A DNA stretch of 64,000 nt from Petrosia ficiformis (GCA_947044365.1 OX345636.1:46253037-46317036); one strand, 5' to 3'. Positions 13,801 through 24,005 are shown, counted from the first letter of the stretch. Program-made: numbers and translations. Notes: generated from the sequence alone by a model not told the origin.

Positions 13801-15012
13801 TGTGGATAGCTAAATCTATATTACACTCAATGAAGCTAATGGACTAAGTTTACATGTATTTATTATATTACATATTACACACGTACACTGGGTTTCTTTA
13901 TAAAGAATGGAAACAAAATATATTACTGTATATATGCATGTACATGTAATAGGGCTAGGAAAAGGTCTGAAGGTTTTAACCTTCAATTGTCTAGTATACC
14001 TGCTGTCTGGTTTAAAAGGTGGCTAGCTATTTCCTCCTCTTCATAACTCAAGTATGTGCATGGATTTGATCTTGCTCCAAAGTCTACATGTACTACAACT
14101 TTTCATTATGTACATGTATATTAGATGTAATTGTAATCTCATGTTGATTTATTGTATGTAATCTCTTTATATAACAGGAAAGTAAAGTTCCAGCATTGCT
14201 TTCAGAAGCCAAATCATATCAACTACACTATATTGATTATAAGTAAGTATATGATAGACAGAGAGATAGGAATGGATGGGGGAAGGGATAGATGCAAAGA
14301 GACCACAGGGAGGCCTGGGAGAAAAGTTAGAGGGAAAGGAATGGAAGGAGGGAGGCGACAGACAGGCAGAAAGAGAATACTTTAACAGACTGAGAAATGG
14401 AGAGAGAAAGGACAGATTTTTTTTTAAACCAATTAATTTACTTTTTTGTAGAACATTTGATGATATTCTTTCATGGCAAAAAAATAATTGTCAGTGTATT
14501 GCTGTCTTACAAACTGGTTCACCACTCTCAACATCACTTAGGTATGGTGTATATATTTATATTACATGTATATTTATATTTTATATGGCACCTATACATC
14601 TTTTAATCTGTCTGTGTGTCTGTGTCTGTCTGTCTGTCTGTCTGTCGGTGTATATGTGTCTGTGTCTGTGTGTGTTTATGTGTGTGTCTGTATCTGCATG
14701 TATGTGTGTGTCTGTGTCTGTGTCTGTGTGTGTGTGTGTCTGCGTGTTTATGTCTGAACCTCTAGGAATATTATAGTTATAACTCTAATGAGAGTTTACT
14801 AGCACGTATTATTTTAAGACACTTATCATTTCTTTCAGATTACTGAAAGCTGCTGCAAGTTTTCCAACATCACTAGACTCAAATGTTTTACAACTACATC
14901 AGGTAAATAATATTTTAATGGTGGAGAATAAAACCTATTAATAATAACAGTAATACTGTTCCTTTACTGTGTATAGTACTGTTGATACTCTTGTATTAAT
15001 TATTATACTCAC

Positions 15013-15049
<37 letters not shown>

Positions 15050-18000
15050 CACATAGACTTTACTGTGTATAGTACTGTCGATACTCTTGTATTAATTATT
15101 ATACTCACTGTACTCTCTCTCTCTTCCCACATAGACTTTACTGTGTATAGTACTGTCGATACTCTTGTATTAATTATTATACTCACTGTACTCTCTCTCT
15201 CTCTTCCCACATAGAATGGATGGGAGAAACGTCACTCTTTCATGAGACTTGTGGTTGAATTAGTTGCTGAAGCTACTCAACAAAAAGAGACACATGTATT
15301 ATCATATGCTGATATCTTATCATTTATGATACAATGTGTAGTGGATATAGCAGTATATGGTATGTCGTTATATACAATGTACATGTACATACAGTATATA
15401 CCAGGGCAGGAAATAAACCTACAACATCTGGTGAGCAATACCGTCACTAGTGCTCACCACAGTACAACTAGCATGCATTGTCATGTCAAAATCTGGTGCT
15501 CCTTCAGCTAATTTTAGTGCTCAAATGAGCACTGGAGCACTGTTATTTCCCACTCTGGTATATATTGTATATGCTAAAGAAATGCTGTGGCATTTATTTC
15601 TCTTCTGGACCTCTGCACCCAGCGATTAAACAAGATGGGCATTTATTCGAGGTAGACATTTGTACTCTTAAACTATTTTGTAACTGTTTGAAACTTTCCA
15701 TACATCATTATCAATCTTATAACAAACTACCTACCATGTTTGAACCACTGTGTTACTTCCATGAATGCACACTGAGAGCAGACAGAGTCTGACAGACTTG
15801 ATGGAGGAGACAACGGCCAGTGTCCAACTTTCTGAAATGTGATTGCTTATCTTGACTTACCTGCTTGGAATAACTACTGCACAGTCATGCACAACTGTTG
15901 TCACTTCGTTATTCAGATCATACTGTTCTCCTATTTTACAGAGCTTGTTTGCTATTTTATCACCAGTATGACGCTCTGGGAAACCTGATGTCTCCGATAC
16001 ATAAGAGCACGTATCCCAATCTGGTGTTAGGTAGTGGCCTGAAACAGTAATGTAGCTTTCTGTTGCTAAACTAGACCAAATACACAATGTATCTGTTGTT
16101 AGTGAAACTGAGAAGACCTCCTTTAAATTTTTCTTAAGTTGTTCTTTCCCAACATCGTGCTTTCTCTTGAGGAATGCCGTTATATATTTACGACTTGGAA
16201 CTCTATTTCCAGGTTGTAGAAAAGTCACAAGGCTACACAATCTTTCTCCTTCCAACTGAACTGATAGGTCTTAAGTCAAGCGCAATCATGTCAGCAATTC
16301 GCTCAGTTGTCTCTCAACTGCTAACTTATCAGAGCAGTGATGTGACTTAACAAAACTATCTATTTTACCTTGTTTTGCCTGAGTTTTATTGTCACTTTTC
16401 TCATACTCGTAGTGAAGCAGATGTTTGGATGTAAGGTGGTCGCGAAGATTAGTAGTTCCTCCACAATATACTAATATCTTGCAACAAATTGTACATTTTG
16501 CTTTCCTTTCACTAGAGATTCTTTCAAAGTATTTCCATACATCTGATCTGTGCTTGATTTCTTGCTCAGACTCAGAAACAGAAACAGGAGTCACCATATT
16601 CAATAAAATTAACTAACATGTGTTAAGTAATAATAATAATAAACACGTGAGCCCCGAGGGCAATATAGAAAATATATACATGTACATGTGTATATACATA
16701 CAATGTACATGTATAATACTTATAAATGTAAAGATAATATTTTAGAATAAGTAAATAGTTCCTCTGTACCAATAGAATTGTATAAGTCTGAGATTGTAAA
16801 CGGAGGGAGTGTGAATTTAGAACAGTCAGAGAGTAAATGATCTGGGAATGATGATGTCTCTTCCACTTCCTTCTGGCATATATAGCAAATACATGTACTT
16901 GAGTATAATGGAGTAGTAATGAACTTCAAAATCATTTGACAAGCCTTGGTTCCTTTTACACCATGATCCAGAGCCCAATCCCACAGTTTCATCCATGGGT
17001 ATAATTCTTCTATATTAAGTAGTAATTTGAGTCGGGGTTTAGTGGCTGCAACTAACTTTTTTCCTGGAAGCAGTTTATACAGGAAGGTATATTTGAGGAG
17101 GAGACATCTTCCAGATAAGAGATAGTAAAGTTTGTTCCTAGATATTCCTCTAAATTAAACATTGTGAAATAACAGAGATATTGTAGATGTCTTTTACTGC
17201 AAGAGTAGAAAATATAGTCTTGCCAAGAGATACTTATTGCGCATACGCGTGCACATGTGATTGTAGTACACGAAAATTTGAAGTATTTCAATATTATTCA
17301 AAGGCCTCATACCTTCACGAAGGTTAGAACCTTCGTCCTAGCCTTAGTAATTACTGTACTATACTGACAGTAGAACTAAGGTAATTACTATTATTGTATG
17401 ATGACATATACTGTATATAACTTATACACGTCCTAACTACAAATGTATACATGTATATGGTTCACATAACACTTTTATATATTTCCTCATTCAGAGCCCG
17501 AGTCCCGTTTCTCAAGAGATGTTATACTACTGCTTCAAGAATTTCTCAACCTCTTCAATATTTGTAATCCATCTCCTCCTCTCGTTAACTCTCTCCTGAG
17601 TCATCTCAGCTGTTGTCTACTGGAAATACCAAATGCTCAACTTGTTTGTCTCTCCACAATAACAGCAGGTAACGTAATTATAAAATCTATTCACATTCAT
17701 GAATACATCAAAATTGATACACGTTGTTTAATGTCATAAGGATAGCAAATGATTATACTATAACTCAATAACGAAGCAATGTAAATGCATAACTAAGAGC
17801 CTATAGCTAATTACGTTTTATAGTTTAAATATGAATAATACATGTATATACATGTACTTGACACATTGTACTTGTAGTTGAAATTATTCTGAACATGTTG
17901 TTTTCTAGTTTTGTAAACAACATCCGGAAATATAAAATAAAATGTGGTGCCTAGTGTGCTATATGTGGAAAATATAGAACTGTCGGTACCTTTCATCATA

Positions 18001-21000
18001 GTGTTATATATATATAACTATATATTTATCAGAAACTGAGAAATGAGTTGCATGCAACATTGTGTAAATAAATGAAATTTGTACAAAAAAAAGCCTGCAG
18101 CACTGGTGATTCCCAGGCAGTCTCCCATCCTAGTGCTAAACCAGCCCAATGTTGCTTAACTTCAGTGTTCTGATGAGAACTGGTGTATTCAACGTGGTAT
18201 GGCCACAGGCATTAAAGTTACTTTGGACAGACACTTTGTAGAGTCTAAATGATATACATGTACTGTCTTTGGATGTAAGCTTAAGAATATGCTGTTGACT
18301 TGATACATGTAAGTCTCCAGTCTCCAGTCTCCAGTCTCTGCAACTCTCTGGTCTCCGTTCTTGTGTATTTATTTAGTTCTTCTTCACAGACATGTTTTTG
18401 CATACAAGGTAACTTTAGTAAGGTCATTCACATTCACCATGACGTCAGAAAAATTGTTGTAAATTTTCTGTGGATTGAGCGACAATTTTTTTATTTGCAC
18501 CATTTTCATACAACTCTCTTTCCCATTCTTTAATGTACAACATGTATATGTCCATTGGTTCATTATTGAGTTACAGTATAATCATATAGTAACCGTATGA
18601 CAATTACACACTATATTACAGACACATAGTGTAATAGAATTATATACAACAACTATTAACTAACATTTCCACAACCTGATTCCTTCGTGGTGGTCTGTAG
18701 ACTGTACTGTACCTCAAGCAACTCTATATAAAACCCGTATTATATAGAACATATACATGTACATGTATGTGACATAATTTTCTAAAAGGGACACTTTTCC
18801 ACTAAATATTTAGCCATTTTTTACAGGAAGTCAATGCGAATTGGTACATGTATCTATGATGCATAACAACAGTTCTTTCTGGATATCAAATTTCATTGAT
18901 TTCCTATACAAAATGGCGGAATGACGACCAATTAAATTTAAGTATTTGATCAAATTTATTCTACGGGAAAGTGTCCCTTTTTGAAAATTACATGTAGGTC
19001 ACATACATAGTATTGTGTACTGAACCAGGTACTGTAGATCACATACATAGTACTGTGTACTGAACCAGGTACTGTAGGTCACATACATAGTATTGTGTAC
19101 TGAACCAGGTACTGTAATTCACATACATAGTACTGTGTACTGAACCAGGTACTGTAGGTCACATACATAGTATTGTGTACTGAATCAGGTACTGTAGGTC
19201 TCATACATGTACATAGTATTGTGTACTGAACCAGGTACTGTAGGTCTCATACATAGTACTGTGTACTGAACCAGGTACTGTAGGTCACATACATAGTATT
19301 GTGTACTGAACCAGGTACTGTAGGTCACATACGTAGTATTGTGTACCTAACCAGGTACTGTAGGTCACATACATATAGTACTGTGTACTGAACCAGGTAC
19401 TGTAGGTCTCATACATGTACATAGTATTGTGTACTGAACCAGGTACTGTAGGTCTCATACATAGTACTGTGTACTGAACCAGGTACTGTAGGTCACATAC
19501 ATAGTATTGTGTACTGAACCAGGTACTGTAGGTCACATACGTAGTATTGTGTACCTAACCAGGTACTGTAGGTCACATACATATAGTACTGTGTACTGAA
19601 CCAGGTACTGTAGGTCTCATACATGTACATAGTATTGTGTACTGAACCAGGTACTGTAGGTCTCATACATAGTACTGTGTACTGAACCAGGTACTGTAGG
19701 TCACATACATAGTATTGTGTACTGAACCAGGTACTGTAGGTCACATACGTAGTATTGTGTACCTAACCAGGTACTGTAGGTCACATACATATAGTACTGT
19801 GTACTGAACCAGGTACTGTAGGTCACATACGTAGTATTGTGTACTGAACCAGGTACTGTAGGTCTCATACATAGTACTGTGTACTGAACCAGGTACTGTA
19901 GGTCACATACATAGTATTGTGTACTGAACCAGGTACTGTAGGTCACATACGTAGTATTGTGTACCTAACCAGGTACTGTAGGTCACATACATATAGTACT
20001 GTGTACTGAACCAGGTACTGTAGGTCTCATACATGTACATAGTATTGTGTACTGAACCAGGTACTGTAGGTCTCATACATAGTACTGTGTACCTAACCAG
20101 GTACTGTAGGTCACATACATAGTACTGTGTACTGAACCAGGTACTGTAGGTCTCATACATAGTACTGTGTACTGAACCAGGTACTGTAGGTCTCATACAT
20201 GTACATACATGTAGTATTGTGTACTGAACCAGGTACTGTAGGTCTCAAACATAGTACTGTGTACTGAACCAGGTACTGTAGGTCTCATACATAGTACTGT
20301 GTACTGAACCAGGTACTGTAGGTCTCATACATAGTACTGTGTACTGAACCAGGTACAGAAGGTGTCCAGGTTTTGTTCATTAGAAATTTTTTTTTTCTTT
20401 TAGCTTCTCGTACATTGGTTTCCGTTCCATTAATGGGACAAGTAACTGAAGATGCTATCATATCTTACTTCAAATCTTTACCATCACCAAATGCACAAAC
20501 ACTACGCCTTCCTTTTCAAAAGGAAATGTATGGTTGGAGTGACGTCACAAATGCAATAGCAGTCCCAGAGACAGCAGATGTAGAATTCACTCAACATTGT
20601 GTGAATACATGTTCATGTCTTGGTCTTCATGCTTGTCTGATGCAGAAATTTCCTCGGTGTAAAAATATTACGCAAGAATATGATATTGTTTGTGAAGTTG
20701 TACAGTGGTGCACTAAACTCAAGCCAAAGTAAGTGAATATTATAATTGTAGTGAAACATCCCTGCTCTGGACACCATTGGGACTAAATAAACTGTCCTGA
20801 TTACAGAGGTTGTCCTCATTTCAGAGGTGAATTTACATTGTAAAGCACAGTATGGGATATTTGAAGTGTCCTCGATACAAATACAGTACATTCTGTCAAG
20901 CCCATTTCCTTGGCTGTGGTTTCACTAGATAGAAGATGGGGACAGTGTTTAGGTGTCCTCATTTCAGGAACTTGCAATAGAGGGTTTCCACTACATACTG

Positions 21001-23259
21001 AATAATAAATTAATTATTTCATTGTGATTTTTGTGCCTAGTAGTAATGATATGACATGTCCAAGTGTGATACTGATATGAGTCTACCACACCTCTATTTT
21101 CAGACACGGTATCAAAGTATCCAGTACCTACCGGTATCATATTACCCATTACTAATATCTACATGTACATGTACAGTAGGTACTGTAGTACTGTTACATT
21201 ATGACTCTAATTTAGCAACTTACCATATACATGTACATGTAGTTGATAATACTGTTGTAGTTGTAGTGTGTATTTACAATGCAGTAGAATATAATAATAC
21301 ATGTACTATGAATACTAACACAGGACGTTAATGTAGGACCCAAAATTAAACAAGCCACTTCATATTAACTCCAAGTATAGCTCTTTGTCATTTACTTTAT
21401 AGCTTTGTAGTGTGTACATGTACATGTAGGTACTTACATGTGTTATGTGGAAGTGGTTTTTTGAATTTTATGTCTTGCATTAACCTCCTGTGTTAGTACC
21501 ATCCCAACATTAAACGTTGGGATTTTGACCTCCCTACATCTTCTATCATTTCCATTAAAAAATTTCTTTTTTTATCTATGTCATGTAGAGTTGATAAAGA
21601 GGCTCATGTCTTTCTTATATGGGAGAAGGCAATTAGTCTACTCTTAAGACAAATTCAATTTGGTGGAAGTGTAACAAAAGTGGTTCCTCACTTTGCTACC
21701 TTGGCAACAACTCTACAACGTTATGGAGAGGATAAAGCTACTGAAGGTCTCCTTGGAGCTATTGGATTGGGGAGAAAATCTAGTTACTCACTTCAGTAAG
21801 AGAGTGTGTGTGTGCACATTTGTGTGTCTATTTACTGTGTTACCATCATTTTTGATAACTGCATGTATAACACTATGCTCATTGGATAAGGCATAATTAA
21901 TAGTTATCCAAACTATAACTAAATTACAGGTCTACTGCAATAATTGTAAGTCCTTTACTCAAGTACCTATTATCATTATCTACAACAGCCATTATGTTTC
22001 CACAAGACTTTTCACATGATAGTCCTTAAATTTGGAGATATCTAATATACATGTTACATATACATGTATATATCTCATGTTAGCTGCTCTACTTGTATTC
22101 ATTGATTGTCCCTGTTTGTTGATTCCTGTGATTCAATGCAAACGCAAACATGTGAACCTAATGAATATCCATGGGGTTCTTTTTGAATTATAAGGTCACA
22201 CAATAATATTAAAGTGGCGCTCTAGCTCGGTTATGAAATTTTTTTTAGTTACTATTATTTTACGAGAAAGTATTGCAGCTACATACAAGATAACTAGTCC
22301 TTTAAACAGATCTTGGGAAGAGCTTCTTTCAGCTAAAATTTCGCAGCTATCCAATACTTACATGTATAAACCAAATTACAAAGAGTTGGAAATCGAACTT
22401 TTTTCTCAAGCATGATGGATCACATATATCTGAAACTAGACATAAATGCTTACCTTCAATAGGGCTACAAAGTGATCAGGCCACTTTTCTATTTAATTTT
22501 GTATTTTCACTGTAGTGACAATAGCTGCTACAAACAGTGGAATTCCTACTCTTTGCGACAATCTCTCGACAAAATAGATTGAACAAACGGTGGGCAGACA
22601 CCTTCACTCCCTTCAAGTGAAATATCGACGCCATACGTTGTATTAGAACAGAGCGATGTGTACATGTACCTGAATACATTTTAGCTCATTCAACCCTCAT
22701 GACAGTCCAACCCCCTTGGTTAAGCATGGCAAACAATCAAATATTTGTGGTGGAAAACGTGTGAAGTAATGAATATCATGAATAACAGGAAGTACTGTTA
22801 ATTATTGAAACCCGTATTCGCTAGAGCGCCACCTTAATACCATGTTTAATACTAGATGTTAACTACAGACATGTATAATTTTCTTTTTGCTATAGATTTC
22901 GTTTCATAGCAAGAGTAATATCTGTTTTCATCCACTGTCAAATGCCAATGGACTCAACACATGCCACTATTATACGTGTATCCCCAAATGCACCTGGACA
23001 TGTTAAAGACCCTTTAAGAAACCAACCAGGTAGTTTAGTATGTGCCACTAAACAGGCTGATCAAGGATGTTCAGGTTTAGAAGGACTTGTAAGCAATAAA
23101 AATTATACGTCTTTAAAGGAATATGTTATTTATTCCTTAGAGTTTGTTAACGATATTAAATATAGTCTTTTTGATACTATTCAGCTTTTAGTATATCTGG
23201 TAACTAATTTGTATTCGGATGAACGATGCTTGGATTCTTTAAGAGTGATACAAGCATAA
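1836..23259 (+). CDS. EPG5: EPG5-like autophagy tethering protein, C-terminal ~780 aa (16 exons, 5' end outside window)
   Basis: Predicted exons: 1836-1917, 2432-2598, 4112-4241, 5236-5317, 5582-5676, 6207-6370, 10696-10787, 12125-12221, 14178-14242, 14452-14541, 14839-14902, 15215-15359, 17495-17668, 20404-20728, 21589-21795, 22896-23259. Every junction is GT-AG and the phases agree throughout, so no internal exon seems missing. The joined protein is helical and hydrophobic, ending in TAA. Recognisable stretches are [15 protein letters not shown] (exon 4), [11 protein letters not shown] (exon 15) and [19 protein letters not shown] (exon 16). They match my recollection of the C-terminus of EPG5, the large Rab7 effector that tethers autophagosomes to late endosomes/lysosomes. 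EPG5 is about 2,500 aa, so roughly two thirds lies upstream. Introns are loaded with repeats and carry a 5S rRNA gene. The last exon has a broken copy near 27.1 kb. Exon chain is firm; the family name rests on memory of the family. Confidence 0.72.
1990..2262. repeat. TACTG/TGCTG pentanucleotide microsatellite
   Basis: Imperfect tandem 5-mers (TACTG, TGCTG, TATTG). Because the unit is 5 bp and lacks stops in several phases, long Cys/Tyr/Leu/Val-rich frames appear on both strands. These are artefacts of the repeat. It lies in an EPG5 intron. Confidence 0.9.
2734..3029. mobile_element. hAT-like MITE with 8-bp flanking repeat
   Basis: Ends are TAGGATGAGCAATATT and AATTGCCCATCCCTA, imperfect inverted repeats. 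Flanking octamers are GTTGGTCA and GCAGGTCA (6 of 8 match), the size of a hAT target-site duplication. The inside has alternating CGTGATAATCGTGATTA-like runs. It has no ORF. Confidence 0.6.
3087..3325. mobile_element. hAT-like MITE family B, 3'-truncated copy
   Basis: Begins TAGGGTTGGGCAATATTG and aligns by eye with 62790-63050 (shared motifs include AATTATTG(C/T)CTAAAGGT and AATATTGGCAGACCAAA). The matching right end (AATTATTGCCCAACCCTAG) is seen only in the 63 kb copy. Confidence 0.55.
3949..4042. repeat. 44-bp direct repeat, two copies
   Basis: Two adjacent near-identical units, each containing AATAGTAACTGCATGGCCCA and GTGGTCAATCCTTATTAA-like sequence. Function unknown; it lies in an EPG5 intron. 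Confidence 0.7.
4269..5230. repeat. 25-bp minisatellite, split by a MITE
   Basis: About 35 tandem units built on CTATATAGT(A/C)TCATGTTGTA plus CATGT. A 192-bp TA-flanked MITE (4749-4940) splits the array. The array ends just before EPG5 exon 4 (5236), whose acceptor (CTATCTATAG) appears to grow out of the repeat. Confidence 0.9.
4749..4940. mobile_element. 192-bp MITE with CCCTTAAGGAAA ends
   Basis: Terminal inverted repeats of 12 bp (CCCTTAAGGAAA) are flanked by TA on both sides (4747-4748 and 4941-4942). A TA duplication is typical of Tc1/mariner-type insertion. It sits cleanly inside the 25-bp minisatellite, which makes both boundaries easy to see. It has no ORF. Confidence 0.75.
5778..6141 (-). 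mobile_element. tRNA-derived SINE, with a second truncated tail copy
   Basis: Head is the tRNA-like block (5857-5928). The tail segment is about 80 bp and recurs almost unchanged at 6057-6141 without a head. The linker (5930-6056) includes GGTTCGAATC on the opposite strand, a B-box-like sequence pointing the other way. This could be two SINE copies or a dimeric element. Confidence 0.55.
5857..5928 (-). ncRNA. tRNA-like head of a tRNA-derived SINE
   Basis: The minus strand carries a D-arm block GGTAGCTCAGTTGGTAGAGC, an anticodon-like stem (TCTGT/ACAGA) and a T-arm GTGGGTTCGAATCCCAC, so both Pol III boxes are present. The acceptor stem pairs poorly (several G-T pairs) and the anticodon loop CCGGAGT lacks the usual T33. 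This argues against a working tRNA. A body with (GAAA)n and the segment CACCTGAAGCAATGG follows, and that body occurs twice (5778-5860 and 6057-6141). A SINE is the best reading. Confidence 0.65.
6531..6905. repeat. 42-bp minisatellite, left part
   Basis: Units contain AGTACTACTGTACTGATCAA and ACATGTACACAGTATAGTAA. The same array resumes at 10217, after the retroelement at about 6906-10205. Because 42 is divisible by 3, the array is open in several frames on both strands. Those frames are not genes. Confidence 0.9.
6982..8255 (-). pseudogene. Retroelement C-terminal region with candidate PD-(D/E)XK-like nuclease
   Basis: Two overlapping-frame pieces (7632-8255 and 6982-7626), separated by a frame change near 7680. 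The last piece has a zinc-like [15 protein letters not shown], then [21 protein letters not shown] and YFDVRVFNP. The acidic D..(n)..DVR pattern suggests, but does not prove, a restriction-like endonuclease of the kind used by some non-LTR elements; the canonical lysine appears as Arg. After it come [15 protein letters not shown] and SCIRGSR. Stops follow at about 6982. Confidence 0.6.
8303..9042 (-). pseudogene. Reverse transcriptase domain, frameshifted
   Basis: Pieces at 8725-9042, 8663-8893 and 8303-8635 lie in different frames. Motifs in order: [16 protein letters not shown] (fingers), [13 protein letters not shown] (motif A aspartate), [16 protein letters not shown] (motif B) and [11 protein letters not shown] (motif C, YADD catalytic pair), then [16 protein letters not shown]. 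The catalytic residues are intact but the frame is broken at least twice, with a stop between motif A and motif B. Confidence 0.8.
9142..10173 (-). pseudogene. Retroelement N-terminal Cys-rich protein
   Basis: An open frame of 343 codons starting at ATG 10171-10173. Residues about 13-47 hold a dense Cys block ([15 protein letters not shown], then [12 protein letters not shown]) resembling half of a CRC/tesmin-like DNA-binding motif. A Pro/Ser-rich segment follows (residues 50-125), then a charged helical region. The frame closes about 100 codons before the RT fingers motif resumes in another frame, so this was probably one polyprotein. Gag-like CCHC knuckles are not present. Confidence 0.6.
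10217..10562. repeat. 42-bp minisatellite, right part
   Basis: About eight units of the array also seen at 6531-6905 (core GTACTGATCAATACATGTAC). It is the continuation of that array beyond the inserted retroelement. Confidence 0.9.
11095..11557. mobile_element. 463-bp MITE with 45-bp perfect inverted ends
   Basis: Both ends begin AAGTCCGTTCGCGTTGAGTT. The inverted repeats match over 45 bp, and the element is flanked by TA (11093-11094 and 11558-11559), as for Tc1/mariner-type elements. The inside is AT-rich with no convincing gene. It lies in an EPG5 intron. Confidence 0.8.
11675..11850. mobile_element. MITE family C (TTCTGCCCA), copy lacking a clear right end
   Basis: Contains TTCTGCCCATACTGG, CCACCACTCAGAT, TATATAGGCTACTGAGA and GGATAAACAGCACTAAAT, all shared with the intact copy at 23776-23941. 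The right end is diverged here. Confidence 0.6.
12827..12985. repeat. Dispersed TAATTACT-rich foldback repeat
   Basis: Contains CAGTAATTACTTAGTTCTAC and ends in ACTGAGTAATTACTAGC. An inverted relative lies at 17342-17395 (TAATTACTGTACTATACTGA). Probably a decayed MITE family; no gene is seen in the 12.3-14.1 kb intron. Confidence 0.45.
14612..14753. repeat. TG/TGTC microsatellite
   Basis: Imperfect TGTC and TGTG repeats in an EPG5 intron between exons 10 and 11. Open frames here are repeat artefacts. Confidence 0.9.
14966..15213. repeat. Tandem repeat carrying a duplicated splice acceptor
   Basis: Three units of about 75-85 bp, each containing TTTACTGTGTATAGTACTGT, a CT run and CTTCCCACATAG. 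The last CACATAG is the predicted acceptor of EPG5 exon 12 (15215). The two earlier copies have the same polypyrimidine-AG layout about 155 and 79 bp upstream. Confidence 0.85.
15857..16603 (-). pseudogene. hAT (ZBED-type) transposase, 5' part, frameshifted
   Basis: Two minus-strand frames. The upstream one (16286-16603, ATG at 16603) has a BED zinc finger: [10 protein letters not shown], then CTICCKIL, then [12 protein letters not shown] (C-x2-C...H-x4-H layout). The next (15857-16255) has [40 protein letters not shown] and [11 protein letters not shown], like the early RNase-H-fold segment of hAT transposases. The frame changes near 16270 and the catalytic C-terminal half is missing. No inverted ends were identified. 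It sits inside the EPG5 intron between exons 12 and 13. Confidence 0.75.
16720..17291 (-). pseudogene. C-terminal fragment of a retroelement polyprotein
   Basis: The minus strand is open in adjoining frames. The last part reads [27 protein letters not shown] (Cys-x2-Cys) and FPDHLLSDC, ending in a stop at about 16720. The zinc-finger-like C-x2-C..H..C pattern at a C-terminus is typical of RNA-binding ends of retroelement proteins. No RT motifs are present, so this is probably a 5'-truncated copy. Family uncertain. Confidence 0.45.
18093..18210 (-). rRNA. 5S ribosomal RNA gene
   Basis: The minus strand reads from GCCTGTGGCCATACCACG to CAGTGCTGCAGGC, 118 nt. The internal promoter blocks are intact: AGTTAAGCAACATTGGGC (A-box region) and GATGGGAGACTGCCTGGGAA (C-box region). 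The two ends pair over nine positions (GCCTGTGGC with GCTGCAGGC). A run of eight T follows directly on the minus strand, a Pol III terminator. The gene lies within an EPG5 intron in the opposite direction. It is a lone copy in this window; whether it is transcribed or a dispersed pseudogene cannot be told, but no damaging change is visible. Confidence 0.93.
18777..18988. mobile_element. 212-bp MITE with TA flanks
   Basis: Inverted ends ATTTTCTAAAAGGGACACTT and the complement of AAGTGTCCCTTTTTGAAAAT, flanked by TA on each side. It is immediately followed by the minisatellite at 18994. Non-coding. Confidence 0.7.
18994..20357. repeat. About 40-bp minisatellite with 208-bp higher-order repeat
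   Basis: Units carry CATAGTA(C/T)TGTGTACTGA and ACCAGGTACTGTAGGTC. Around 33 units are present. Between about 19285 and 20196 the array repeats as a block of five units (about 208 bp): the same variant order, including GTGTACCTAACC and CATATAGTACTG variants, recurs four times. The array ends 46 bases before EPG5 exon 14. Minus-strand frames are artefacts. Confidence 0.92.
20748..20995. mobile_element. Possible 250-bp MITE
   Basis: Short inverted ends TGTAGTGAAACATCCCT and the complement of AGGGTTTCCACTACA bound a segment with repeated TGTCCTCATTTCAG motifs. It begins 20 bases after EPG5 exon 14. Confidence 0.45.
22213..22833. mobile_element. 621-bp MITE with TTAA target site
   Basis: Ends AGTGGCGCTCTAGC and the complement of GCTAGAGCGCCACC are inverted copies, flanked by TTAA on both sides (22209-22212 and 22834-22837). 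TTAA duplication is typical of piggyBac and Kolobok types. The matching place in segmental copy 2 (near 27040) lacks it, so it most likely inserted after the duplication. Confidence 0.8.
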
Positions 23260-23775
23260 GTCACAATTGCATAATAATTGATTATGACACGCCTGATTAC
23301 AAACATAATTATTGTTAGACATTTAATTTTCAGTTCTGGTAAATATAATGACATCAAATAATTTATTAAATGTAATGTCAATAATAATTAAGAAACTATT
23401 ATAATTATTATTAATTATTATTCTTATTTTTTATAATGATTATTATTTTAATTTAAACTTAATAAAACATACATTAAGCATTCTTGTAAAGTATCGTATA
23501 CCTACATAAGAGAGAGAGAGAGAGAGAGAGATTGAGAAAAATGAAACAATTAAATTTAGTTATTAAGATAATTATGTAGAAAAGGTAATACTATGGTTGC
23601 TTTATGGTGTTATCAAACATTGGATGTCTGAAACATAGACTATTGGTTTGTTTGTTTTTTTTTTGCACTTACTTTTTAAAAGGCTCTTGTACAATATTTG
23701 TTAACTTATGCATTTCAGTTAGAACAGCAGTTTCCATAATTACCACACCCATTAATTGACTGATACCCCATATGT

Positions 23776-23941
23776 GTTCTGCCCACACTGGTTTGGAATT
23801 AACCACCACTCAGATAAGTTAACCACCTCTCAGATAATATATATATAGGCTACTGAGAAAGAATTAAGTATATACTGGATAAACAGCACTAAATACAAGT
23901 TAGAATCCAACCACCACTCTAAATATCCTGGGCAGAACACA
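23776..23941. mobile_element. MITE family C, intact copy
   Basis: Inverted ends TGTTCTGCCCA and TGGGCAGAACA, about 166 bp apart. Internal sequence is shared with 11675-11850. It is absent from segmental copy 2. Confidence 0.65.
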
Positions 23942-24005
23942 GATTATAAATTTATAATTATGAAGAATTTCTACAATCAATACAACATAACAAATATCTG
24001 CTGAA

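Noticed and set aside
19285..20196. Four repeated minus-strand frames of 80-97 codons
   Set aside because: Identical translations at 208-bp steps come from the higher-order minisatellite.
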